Made by a program: the position numbers and the translations under genes | Assembly: GCA_021786915.1 (NCBI GenBank) | Contig: JAJYMP010000507.1 | Location: 1-5,293, forward strand | Reading direction: 5' to 3' | Origin: Chloroflexota bacterium | GTDB taxonomy: Bacteria; Chloroflexota; Limnocylindria; Limnocylindrales; CSP1-4 | Length of the DNA: 5,293 nucleotides | The notes under the pieces: generated by a model | Told to the model about the DNA's origin: nothing | The model's database searches: none | The model's input: only the letters and a program-made list of their open reading frames with translations | Part shown: piece by piece, positions 1-5,293 of the stretch | Layout of the letters: the number at the start of each line of letters is the position of its first letter | Numbering within the stretch: the stretch's first letter is position 1

Positions 1-1
1 G

Positions 2-877
2 CCCCTTCGCGACGCCCTCGAGAAGCTCCGCCTGAACGACGCGAGCTTCACGCACGCTCCCGAGACCTCCAAGGCGCTCGGCTTCGGCTTCCGGTGCGGG
101 TTCCTGGGGCTGCTCCACATGGAGATCGTGCAGGAGCGCCTGGAGCGCGAGTTCGACCTCGACCTCATCGCGTCGGCCCCGTCGGTCCAGTACCGCATCA
201 ACCTGACGGGGAGCCGGGAGCAGATGGTGGTCGACAACCCGGCCCGCTTCCCGGACGTGGGCGAGATCGAATCGATCGAGGAGCCGTGGGTCAACCTCGG
301 GGTCGTCACACCGGACCGGTACATCGGGTCCCTGATGGAGCTCACCACCAACCGGCGCGGGACCTTCCTGACGATGGAGTACCTCGACCCCCAACGCGTG
401 CTCATGCACTTCGAGCTGCCCCTGGCCGAGCTGATCGTCGACTACTACGACCAGCTCAAGACCCGGACCCAGGGCTACGCGTCGATGGAGTACGAGGAGG
501 CGGGCTACCGCGCGGCGAACCTGGTCAAGCTCGACGTGCTGGTCAACAACGAGCCGGTCGACGCCCTGTCGCTCATCGTCCACCGCGACCGGGCGCAGAG
601 CACCGGCCGGGCCCTGACCACGCAGCTCCGGAAGCTGATCCCACGCCAGATGTTCGAGGTGCCGATCCAGGCCGCGATCGGCAGCCACGTCGTCGCCCGC
701 GAGACGCTGGCCGCGATGCGCAAGAACGTCCTCGCGAAGTGTTACGGTGGCGACATCACCCGGAAGCGCAAACTCCTCGAGAAGCAGAAGGAAGGGAAGC
801 AGCGGATGAAGCGGGTCGGCTCCGTGGAGATCCCGCAGGAGGCATTCCTCGCGATCCTGCGGATGGACGAGGGCTGA
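2..877 (+). CDS. lepA: Elongation factor 4 (LepA), C-terminal part, 5' end cut by window
   Basis: LepA/EF4 is a ribosome-bound translational GTPase that acts in the cytoplasm on elongating or initiating ribosomes (family knowledge). The window begins inside the gene, so the GTPase domain and domain II are absent. About 291 residues remain of a protein that is normally close to 600. They open with [16 protein letters not shown] and the LepA signature [16 protein letters not shown] (domain III). Next comes [21 protein letters not shown], which marks the start of the EF-G-like domain V. The LepA-specific C-terminal domain follows, with [20 protein letters not shown], the [15 protein letters not shown] block and the basic tail [19 protein letters not shown]. 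The ATG at 119 is an internal methionine, not the start, because the frame and the family match continue upstream to the window edge. It ends with TGA at 875-877, 31 bp before the next gene on the same strand, which suggests cotranscription. I see no frameshift or missing conserved block. Confidence 0.97.
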   Translation, partial: PLRDALEKLRLNDASFTHAPETSKALGFGFRCGFLGLLHMEIVQERLEREFDLDLIASAPSVQYRINLTGSREQMVVDNPARFPDVGEIESIEEPWVNLGVVTPDRYIGSLMELTTNRRGTFLTMEYLDPQRVLMHFELPLAELIVDYYDQLKTRTQGYASMEYEEAGYRAANLVKLDVLVNNEPVDALSLIVHRDRAQSTGRALTTQLRKLIPRQMFEVPIQAAIGSHVVARETLAAMRKNVLAKCYGGDITRKRKLLEKQKEGKQRMKRVGSVEIPQEAFLAILRMDEG

Positions 878-908
878 TGCACCACTCGACCCGTCGCTGA
901 CGCCCGCC

Positions 909-1718
909 ATGTCGCTGCCGTCGTTCGACCTGTCCGCCCTGCCGGGGATCGACGCGATCCCCGATCTGCTGCGGGTGCTGATGGCGCTGGGGATCACGCT
1001 CTTCCTCGTACTCCACCGCTTCGACGCCGAGCGGTTCAACGCCGCCGAGTACGACGACACCGATCGCTGGGGCAACCCTCCCTCCCTGTTCCGGCGCCTC
1101 GCCTGGTACCTGCTGGGGCTGGCCGGCCTCCTGGCCGTGCTCGTCCTCCACCCCACGCCCGGGAGCAGCCTCTACCTGACCCTCGGCGACCGTCTGGGCG
1201 TGGTGCTCCTGGGGCTGACCTATGCGGTGGGCGGCACGCTCGCAGCGGTGGGCGTCGCGTACTGGCGCTACCGCTACGTGCGGCTCCCGGGCGTGCGCTC
1301 GTACCCGGGCGCCGTGCTCAACGCGATCGCAACGGCGTTCGTGGACGAGGCGGTGTTCCGCGGTATCGTGTTCGGCTTCCTGCTCACGATCGGCACGGAT
1401 CCCAACCTGGCCAACCTCGCCCAGACGCTCCTCTACGCCCTCGCGACGCGGACGGGCGCCCCCGGTCGGCCGAAGACGATGCTGCTGGTGATGCTGGCGA
1501 TCGGCCTCGTCGGCGGCTGGCTCACCGGCGTGACCGGCGGGATCGGCGCAGCGTTCCTCGGCCACGCGATCACGCGGCTGGCGTTCTTCCTGACCACGGG
1601 CCACGCGGGCGGGCTGCCCGCGCCGCGGGGGACCGAGAAGGAGGAGATCGAGCGCCGGGGCACGCCCCCGACCGGGTGGAAGATCCTCGACGACGGCAAT
1701 GAGAGGATCCAAGGCTGA
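909..1718 (+). CDS. CPBP/CAAX-protease-like membrane protein with degenerate active-site motifs
   Basis: This is a 269-residue multi-pass inner-membrane protein. Hydrophobic segments lie near residues 18-36, 65-81, 96-118, 138-162, 190-206 and 210-230, followed by a charged cytoplasmic-type tail (from about 235). The best family match is CPBP (Rce1/Abi-type) intramembrane metalloproteases. Residues 146-152 read DEAVFRG, which corresponds to family motif 1 (EExxxR) with a conservative D for the first E. The usual motif-2 histidine (FxxxH) is replaced in LLYALATR (174-181), and motif 3 (HxxxN) survives only as H219 in HAITR. Two expected catalytic or zinc-ligand positions are therefore missing, so protease activity is doubtful. 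The ATG at 909 is the first plausible start. No strong Shine-Dalgarno precedes it, which fits translation coupled to lepA. Its stop overlaps the proposed hemW start by 4 bp. The family assignment is moderate; an unrelated membrane protein with a chance DExxFRG is possible. The substrate is unknown. Confidence 0.72.
   Translation: MSLPSFDLSALPGIDAIPDLLRVLMALGITLFLVLHRFDAERFNAAEYDDTDRWGNPPSLFRRLAWYLLGLAGLLAVLVLHPTPGSSLYLTLGDRLGVVLLGLTYAVGGTLAAVGVAYWRYRYVRLPGVRSYPGAVLNAIATAFVDEAVFRGIVFGFLLTIGTDPNLANLAQTLLYALATRTGAPGRPKTMLLVMLAIGLVGGWLTGVTGGIGAAFLGHAITRLAFFLTTGHAGGLPAPRGTEKEEIERRGTPPTGWKILDDGNERIQG
1701..1707 (+). promoter_or_regulatory. Ribosome binding site that supports a CTG start for hemW
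   Basis: GAGAGGA lies inside the last codons of the preceding membrane-protein gene and ends 7 nt before the CTG at 1715-1717. The spacing is right for a Shine-Dalgarno sequence. It is the only purine-rich run near the start of the hemW frame, so it helps decide the start. Confidence 0.6.
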
Positions 1719-2980
1719 CCGCAGGCGAGGCCCGCCCGCATCCTGACCCGCGCCCGCCCGTCGCGCTCTACCTCCACGTCCCGTTCTGCGTCTCGCTCTG
1801 CCCGTACTGCGACTTCGTGGTCGTGGCGGGGGCGGCGGCGCGCGGACCAGCCGCGCGGATCGGCGCCTACCTCGAGGCCCTCACGGCGGAGCTCGGGCTC
1901 CGGGCGGACGCGCTCGACGCGGCCTTCGGCGGCCCCTCGTCGGGTTCGCGGCCGCTGCTCGCGTCGGTGTACTTCGGCGGCGGGACGCCCTCGCTGCTCC
2001 GGGCAGATGACGTGGCCCGACTGCTCTCGCTGGTCGGCGCCCGCTTCGGCTTGGCCCACGACGCGGAGGTGACGCTCGAGGCGAACCCGGGGGCCGATGA
2101 GCGGGGCGACGCCGCGGCCCTCGCGCGGGCGGGCGTCAACCGACTGTCGCTGGGCGCGCAGTCGACGGACGGGGCGCTCCTCCGGCGCCTGGGCCGGCGT
2201 CATGCGCCGGCGGACGTGGCAGCGGCGGTGGGGGAGGCCCGCGCCGGCGGGATCGGCTCGGTGTCGGTGGACCTGCTGTACGACGTGCCGGGGCAGTCGC
2301 TCGAGGCTTGGGAGGCGACGCTGCGCGACGCCGTCGCGCTCGGGGTCGACCACGTGTCCGCCTACGCGCTGACGCTCGACGACCCCGATGCCGAGGGCCT
2401 CACCGGGCCGCTGGGCGACCACCTGCCCACGCGGGCGGGGGCGCGACGCTGGCGGGCGGCGGCGGTCGGCGAGCAGGACGAGGACCGGGCGGCCGCCCAG
2501 TACCGGCTGGCCGTGGAGCGGCTGGCGGCGGCCGGGTACCGCGGCTACGAGATCTCCAACTGGGCCAGGCCCGGGCACGAGAGCCGCCACAACCTCGCGT
2601 ACTGGCGGCGGCTGCCGCACGAGGCCGTCGGGCCGGGCGCCCACGCCTTCGACGGTGCGGTCCGGCGCTGGAACGCGGCCCGGCTCGAGGGGTACCTGGC
2701 CCCGCTCTCCGGCTCCTCGCCGGCGCTGCCGCCCGGGGGCTGGGAATCGGTCGACGCTGCCGGGGCGGCTGCCGAGGCGGCGATCCTCGGGCTCCGGCTG
2801 GACTGGGGGCTGGCGCTCGCGGAGGCGTCCGGCCCCGACTCGCCGCTGGCGCCCCACCTGGACTGGGCGCTGGGCGTCGGCCTGCTCGAAGCGTTCGACG
2901 GCCCCGACGGCGATCCGCGGCTTCGGCTGACCATCGAGGGCCGGCTGCTCTCGAACGAGCTGTTCGCGCGTCTGGTCTAG
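1715..2980 (+). CDS. hemW: Radical-SAM heme chaperone HemW (HemN-like), probable CTG start
   Basis: HemW is a cytoplasmic radical-SAM protein that binds a [4Fe-4S] cluster and heme and is thought to deliver heme to target proteins. It was long misannotated as oxygen-independent coproporphyrinogen oxidase (family knowledge). From CTG 1715 it has 421 residues, a little longer than the usual 380 or so. Visible motifs are LYLHVPFC with the cluster cysteines C25, C29 and C32 (CxxxCxxC) followed by DF, as in HemW and not the extra Cys of HemN; FGGGTPS (about 87-93, SAM-binding); LEANPG (121-126); GVNRLSLGAQS (140-150); DLLYDVPGQ (186-194); YEISNWARPG (278-287); HNLAYW (292-297); GPGAHAF (306-312); and a C-terminal HemN_C-type region ending in RLTIEGRLLSNELF. 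The frame is closed by TGA at 1700-1702, and CTG 1715 is the only NTG codon before the cysteine motif. A GTG at 1817 lies after the cysteines and would give a non-functional protein. Loss of an ATG by sequencing error cannot be excluded. Confidence 0.93.
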   Translation: MTAGEARPHPDPRPPVALYLHVPFCVSLCPYCDFVVVAGAAARGPAARIGAYLEALTAELGLRADALDAAFGGPSSGSRPLLASVYFGGGTPSLLRADDVARLLSLVGARFGLAHDAEVTLEANPGADERGDAAALARAGVNRLSLGAQSTDGALLRRLGRRHAPADVAAAVGEARAGGIGSVSVDLLYDVPGQSLEAWEATLRDAVALGVDHVSAYALTLDDPDAEGLTGPLGDHLPTRAGARRWRAAAVGEQDEDRAAAQYRLAVERLAAAGYRGYEISNWARPGHESRHNLAYWRRLPHEAVGPGAHAFDGAVRRWNAARLEGYLAPLSGSSPALPPGGWESVDAAGAAAEAAILGLRLDWGLALAEASGPDSPLAPHLDWALGVGLLEAFDGPDGDPRLRLTIEGRLLSNELFARLV

Positions 2981-2983
2981 CGC

Positions 2984-3001
2984 GCCAGGGGCGGCCCTGG
3001 C
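2984..3001 (+). terminator. GC-rich hairpin just after hemW, possible terminator
   Basis: GCCAGGG and CCCTGGC form a perfect 7-bp stem around a GCGG loop, starting 4 bp after the hemW stop codon. No T-run follows, so it is not a classical intrinsic terminator. Hairpins without a U-tract are often proposed as 3' ends in high-GC bacteria, and the position at the end of the cluster fits that role. A role in mRNA 3'-end stability is the alternative. Confidence 0.45.
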
Positions 3002-3030
3002 CGGCAGAAGGTCACCAGCATCTTGGGCTA

Positions 3031-3059
3031 TGTCCTTCGCGCGCCGATGGGGATACCCT
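3031..3059 (+). promoter_or_regulatory. Weak candidate promoter for the lipoprotein gene
   Basis: The 133-bp gap after hemW should contain the promoter of the lipoprotein gene if the hairpin ends the upstream transcript. TACCCT at 3054-3059 fits a TAnnnT -10 element. The matching upstream position, about 3031-3036 (TGTCCT), is a poor -35. A GACAAT at 3066-3071 is an alternative -10, also without a good -35. This is a guess based on position and one hexamer. Confidence 0.18.
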
Positions 3060-3102
3060 CGGGTGGACAATGGCGCTGCGGCGCCCGTCGCCCAGCCCAA
3101 GC

Positions 3103-3109
3103 GGGAGGA
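3103..3109 (+). promoter_or_regulatory. Strong ribosome binding site fixing the lipoprotein start at 3114
   Basis: GGGAGGA is a near-ideal Shine-Dalgarno, 4 nt before ATG 3114. The in-frame ATG at 3030 has no such site and would place 28 mostly polar residues in front of the signal peptide. The site therefore favours 3114 as the true start. Confidence 0.8.
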
Positions 3110-3113
3110 TCCC

Positions 3114-4121
3114 ATGCGCCTGACTGCCCTTATCCCTGCCGCGGCCCTGGCGGCGTCAATCGCCGTCGCGGGGTGTTCCGCTGGGTCGACCGCCACCCCG
3201 ACGCCGCCTCCGGACGCCACGAGCGTCATGACGGCGGCCTCGAAGGCGAGCTACCCCACCAAGCTCGAGATCACGCTCGGGGGCTCGTACACCGAATCCG
3301 GGACGACCACCTCGCTGCCCGACGGCCTGCTCACCGTCGACATCGACACCGCCGCAGGCGCCGGCAGCGTGCACCTCGCGATCCCGGCCTCGCTCCTGGG
3401 CGCCAGCGGGGCAGCCGCCCTCGCGCAGCTCGGGATCACCGGCGACTCGCTCACGTTCGACGCCCTCTACGACGGGAAGGCGCTCTACGCCAAGAGCCCG
3501 GCCATGCCCGCGATCGTCAGCCAGCTGGCGGCCCTCGCCCAGGGCGTGACCCTTCCGCAGCTGGGCCCCGACACCTGGGCCAAGGTCATCGACGAGGCGA
3601 CCATCAAGCAGCTCGCGGGCTCGGCCCAGAGCGCCGTCGAGAGCGCCGCCCCCTCCGCCTCGCCGTCGGTGGCCGACGTCAAGACGGTCCTCGACCAGAT
3701 CGGCGGCTCCCTCTCGCTCGGCACGCAGGCGACGGGTGCGGGCGGGCCCGCCTATGACGTCAAGCTCACCATCGACCCGGCCAAGCTCAAGGCGTACATG
3801 ACCGCCCACCCGGAGCAGTTCGCGACGGCCCAGATGTCGACGCTCACGGCGCTCGGCGACCTGACGTCGATCTCGGCCGACGTCCTGGTCGACGTGGCCA
3901 CCTCGCGCGTCGAGCAGATCAGCGCCTCCATGGCGGGGACGCAGAACGGCTCGGCGGTCAGCGGCACCATCAAGGTGGGCATCGCCGAGGCGCCGGCCGG
4001 CGTCTCGTTCGCCGCCCCGTCCGGCGCGGTCGACCTGCCGCTGGCGCAGATCCTGGCGCCGCTTGTCCAGAGCATGATGGGCTCCGGTGGCGGGCTCCCG
4101 ATCCCGTCGACCGCGCCCTGA
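3114..4121 (+). CDS. Exported lipoprotein, possibly LppX/LprG-like
   Basis: This is a 335-residue predicted lipoprotein. The N-terminus has one basic residue (R2), a hydrophobic stretch (about 3-19) and a lipobox AVAGC, with lipidation expected on C21 after signal peptidase II cleavage. A Thr/Pro-rich low-complexity linker (about 24-34) then tethers the folded part outside the membrane. The body has two similar-looking halves built of alternating beta-type segments: LEITLGGSY and LLTVDIDTAAG with YDGKALYAKSP (119-129), then YDVKLTIDPAKLKAYM (214-229) and ISADVLVDVATSRVEQISASM (253-273). The pattern of a 'DGK-LY-K' turn and a late 'DVLVD' strand recalls LppX/LprAFG-type lipoproteins, which carry lipids in an open beta-sheet cup. 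I infer this from pattern only and cannot confirm it. A Ser/Ala-rich segment (169-186) separates the halves. The gene has a strong ribosome site and stands apart from the upstream cluster. Its substrate is unknown. Confidence 0.85.
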   Translation: MRLTALIPAAALAASIAVAGCSAGSTATPTPPPDATSVMTAASKASYPTKLEITLGGSYTESGTTTSLPDGLLTVDIDTAAGAGSVHLAIPASLLGASGAAALAQLGITGDSLTFDALYDGKALYAKSPAMPAIVSQLAALAQGVTLPQLGPDTWAKVIDEATIKQLAGSAQSAVESAAPSASPSVADVKTVLDQIGGSLSLGTQATGAGGPAYDVKLTIDPAKLKAYMTAHPEQFATAQMSTLTALGDLTSISADVLVDVATSRVEQISASMAGTQNGSAVSGTIKVGIAEAPAGVSFAAPSGAVDLPLAQILAPLVQSMMGSGGGLPIPSTAP

Positions 4122-4169
4122 GCGGGTTCTGCAGCCGCGAGGCTCCGACGCAGCGTTCAACCGCCCGGA

Positions 4170-4433
4170 GGCGAGGACCTCGAGCGCGCGCTGAGCGCGG
4201 CGCAGCTCGTCGGGGGGCTGGACGCGAGCTTCGCGATCGTCGAGCGGTGCCTCGACGCCTGGACCGCCGACGCGCTGAACGAGGTTCTCCGCCACCCGGA
4301 GTGGGGCCCCGGGCGGGAGCACTCCCGCGGCTTCCTCGTCCAGCGCGTGTTCGGCCACGACATCTCGCAAGTCACAGAGCCCAACGAGGCGCTCACGACT
4401 GCGGGTCTGCCGATCGTCGACCTCTGGGGCTGA
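4170..4433 (+). pseudogene. C-terminal remnant of a DinB-like family gene
   Basis: An open frame ending at TGA 4431-4433 encodes a peptide that looks like the C-terminal half of a DinB/DUF664-type four-helix protein. Recognisable parts are LDASFAIVERCLDAWTADAL (a helix with the family's W-T-x-x-x-L turn), SRGFLVQRVFGHDI and the ending AGLPIVDLWG, which resembles the conserved tail of these proteins. The frame runs back only to the lipoprotein stop at 4119-4121, with no ATG. The only NTG codons upstream of the conserved tail are CTG 4191 and CTG 4218 (GTG 4347 is too late). The N-terminal helices that carry the first metal ligand are absent. The C-terminal metal motif, normally HDxxH, reads HDISQ, with CAA at 4368 where a histidine codon is expected. 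I therefore call it a truncated, decayed copy. The family assignment comes from memory of family patterns, and the left limit of homology is uncertain. Confidence 0.6.
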
Positions 4434-4470
4434 ACGCTGCCGGTCTGACGCGTTGGCCGGGCTCGTCCCT

Positions 4471-4496
4471 GTCTTGAGTCAAGTCAGACTCAAGAC
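4471..4496. repeat. Perfect 10-bp inverted repeat with 6-nt spacer
   Basis: GTCTTGAGTC (4471-4480) and GACTCAAGAC (4487-4496) are exact reverse complements around AAGTCA. Two smaller palindromes are nested inside: CTTGA-G-TCAAG (4473-4483) and GTC-A-GAC (4483-4489). No T-run follows on either strand. It could be a bidirectional transcription stop between convergent units, or a dimeric repressor operator whose target gene has been lost. The sequence shows only the symmetry. Confidence 0.85.
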
Positions 4497-4677
4497 CTGT
4501 GACGCCGAGCGTGGCCAGCCCCCAGAAGTGCCGACTGACGGCGGCAGGCCCGCACTCGGGCGTCCAACATGATGCCCACCTGACTCGAAGGACGTCGCGG
4601 ACGCGCTCGCACGGTGTGAGCGGCCGCGCTCGAAGCCGCGCGTCCACACGCGGGGCCACAGTCGTGGTCACCTGACA

Positions 4678-4747
4678 ACGTGCGGACACGTGCGGACAGA
4701 CACCCGCGGCTCGGACACACCCGCGGCGCGACACACCCGCGGCGCGG
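4678..4747. repeat. Cluster of short tandem repeats beside the insertion sequence
   Basis: ACGTGCGGAC occurs twice back to back (4678-4687 and 4688-4697). It is followed by a 16-bp unit, ACACACCCGCGGCGCG, present exactly at 4715-4730 and 4731-4746, with a 14-of-16 copy at 4698-4713. All units share a GACA/GACAC core spaced 10 to 17 bp apart. The array may be subterminal repeats of the insertion sequence or a local slippage product. Confidence 0.75.
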
Positions 4748-4756
4748 ACGTGTCGG

Positions 4757-4798
4757 CGGCCAGTGAATCTGTCCTCGCAGTCGGCCAGTGAATCTGTC
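4757..4798. repeat. Two 17-bp direct repeats at the transposase 3' end
   Basis: CGGCCAGTGAATCTGTC is present exactly at 4757-4773 and 4782-4798, 25 bp apart start to start. Read on the transposase strand, the copies are TGACAGATTCACTGGCCG and GGACAGATTCACTGGCCG. The transposase stop codon TGA is the first three bases of the inner copy. Directly repeated terminal sites are typical transposase-binding sites in several IS families, so that is the likely role (inference). Confidence 0.85.
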
Positions 4799-5293
4799 AC
4801 CGGGTGCGTGGCGGGAATGGCCGCCGCCAGGGGTGGTCCGCGGGGGATGGCGGGCGACGCTCGGAGCGAGGGTCCGCCTCGGGTTCTGGGTCAGGCAGCA
4901 GCCCGAGGTCGAGGTCGGGCCTGCCCTCGGCGAGCCTGGAGAGGTGCCGTGCCCGCAACTGCCCGGGATCGGGCGGTGCCACCCGCAGCGGGTACACGGC
5001 CGCCTCGTGGCCGACCCACAGGCTGCCGTCGAGCCGCTCCTGGAGGATCACCGACCGGCCGGCCCACGACCGGCCGTCCGGACGCCGCGGCAGCTGGAGC
5101 GGGCCGCCCGGCCAGCTGACCGTGGCATCGTTGGCGACCCGCCGCGGGTAGTGGAAGCAGAACGCCGACTCCGCTGTCACGCCCTCGGGCATCGGCCGCC
5201 AGGCAGGGAGCGGGTCGGCCGCCGGCACCCCGAAGCGCCGGTTGTGCCGGGGCAGGTACCCCGCGAGCACGTCGTTCGCCTCCTCCAGATCGG
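4797..5293 (-). CDS. Transposase, C-terminal part (ISNCY/IS481-like DDE), 5' end beyond window
   Basis: The minus-strand frame is open from the window's right edge to TGA at 4799-4797 and encodes about 165 residues. It reads DLEEANDVLAGYLPRHN, then RRFGVPAADPLPAWRPMPEG, CFHYPRRVANDATVSW and SVILQERLDGSLWVGHE, and ends in SPADHPWRRPF plus a few residues. This matches the post-catalytic C-terminal region of ISNCY-type (integrase-core, DDE) transposases: the helix after the catalytic Glu, the 'LPRxNxRFxVPAxxP' block, the small beta-barrel with 'RTVAND-TV' and 'VQERLDGSL', and the terminal 'DHPWRR'. The integrase core lies outside the window. GTG 5270 is internal, because the family match continues upstream of it. 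The C-terminus looks intact and no frameshift is visible. A DNA-cutting and joining role is family knowledge; activity cannot be judged from this fragment. Confidence 0.85.
   Translation of the reverse strand, partial: DLEEANDVLAGYLPRHNRRFGVPAADPLPAWRPMPEGVTAESAFCFHYPRRVANDATVSWPGGPLQLPRRPDGRSWAGRSVILQERLDGSLWVGHEAAVYPLRVAPPDPGQLRARHLSRLAEGRPDLDLGLLPDPEPEADPRSERRPPSPADHPWRRPFPPRTR

Larger units (their letters stand above)
4434..4756. other. Non-coding stretch between DinB remnant and insertion sequence
   Basis: No reading frame here resembles a known protein, and no tRNA or other RNA gene is visible. The stretch is rich in short repeats: a perfect palindrome (4471-4496), a 10-bp tandem duplication (4678-4697) and tandem 16-bp units (4698-4746). 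It separates two convergent units, the plus-strand remnant and the minus-strand transposase, so it may contain the transcript ends of both. Part of it may belong to the insertion sequence. Confidence 0.6.
4757..5293 (-). mobile_element. One end of an insertion sequence (ISNCY/IS481-like), continuing past the window
   Basis: This end of the element is defined by the transposase C-terminus and the repeats directly after its stop codon. The outer boundary is uncertain: it could lie at the outer direct repeat (about 4757) or further left, beyond the tandem repeats near 4673. The other end and any target-site duplication lie outside the window, so completeness cannot be judged. Confidence 0.65.

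Noticed and set aside
94..900. Long plus-strand frame overlapping lepA in another register, ending in a short peptide after the lepA stop
   Set aside because: Its Arg/Pro/Gly-rich translation is typical of a GC-rich shadow frame, and the lepA frame is unmistakable.
3030..3113. Upstream in-frame ATG at 3030 as the lipoprotein start
   Set aside because: It has no ribosome site and would bury the signal peptide 28 residues inside the protein. ATG 3114 has GGGAGGA at the right distance.
756..3229. Long minus-strand open frames (756-1712 and 1433-3229) opposite the CPBP, hemW and lipoprotein genes
   Set aside because: High GC makes the antisense frames open. Their translations are low-complexity Arg/Gly/Pro/Val with no recognisable motif, while the plus strand carries clear family motifs.
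4604..4622. Possible hairpin CGCTC...GAGCG that could suggest a small RNA or tRNA arm
   Set aside because: The stem is only 5 bp plus a bulge, and no tRNA cloverleaf or T-arm consensus is present around it.
4678..4798. Repeat cluster as a CRISPR array
   Set aside because: Units are 10, 16 and 17 bp, are contiguous or only 8 bp apart, and differ from each other. There are no uniform repeats with unique spacers and no cas genes.
4393..4800. Minus-strand frame of 135 codons across the repeat region
   Set aside because: Its translation only reflects the tandem repeats (recurring RAAGV-type residues) and has no family resemblance.
4763..5151. Plus-strand frames opposite the transposase
   Set aside because: They are Arg/Gly/Pro-rich shadow frames of the minus-strand transposase, which has clear family motifs.

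Overview
This is a very GC-rich window with long GC-biased reading frames and no eukaryotic features. It looks like a chromosomal piece of a high-GC bacterium. A member of the Chloroflexota (Limnocylindria or Thermomicrobia-like) is my best guess, with Actinomycetota as the alternative. That guess rests on base composition, the lepA-to-hemW order and a threonine/proline-rich lipoprotein. It is an inference, because no 16S or other decisive marker is present.

Positions 1-2980 hold a tight plus-strand gene cluster. It contains the 3' half of lepA (ribosomal elongation factor 4), a multi-pass membrane protein of the CPBP/CAAX-protease type whose metal-binding motifs are degraded, and hemW (radical-SAM heme chaperone). 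hemW appears to start at a CTG that overlaps the stop of the membrane-protein gene by 4 bp. A GC-rich hairpin follows hemW directly. lepA next to hemW is a common housekeeping arrangement in bacteria; the membrane protein between them is the unusual part.

Positions 3030-4121 carry a separate transcription unit for an exported lipoprotein of about 335 residues. It has a clear lipobox and a possible distant resemblance to the LppX/LprG type of lipid-binding lipoprotein.

Positions 4122-4433 hold the decayed C-terminal part of a DinB-like (four-helix metalloenzyme fold) gene. It lacks an ATG and has lost a metal-ligand histidine.

Positions 4434-4756 contain no gene. They hold a perfect 10-bp-arm palindrome and a cluster of short tandem repeats. 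From about 4757 to the window end lies one end of an insertion sequence. The minus-strand transposase (C-terminal part only, ISNCY/IS481-like) runs in from beyond the right edge, and its stop codon sits inside a pair of 17-bp direct repeats that probably belong to the element's end.

The left part is conserved core genome and the right part is a decayed, IS-invaded junction. I see no complete new defence or mobile system. The observations most worth checking are the CTG-started hemW, the degenerate CPBP protein, the palindrome and the IS-end repeat structure.
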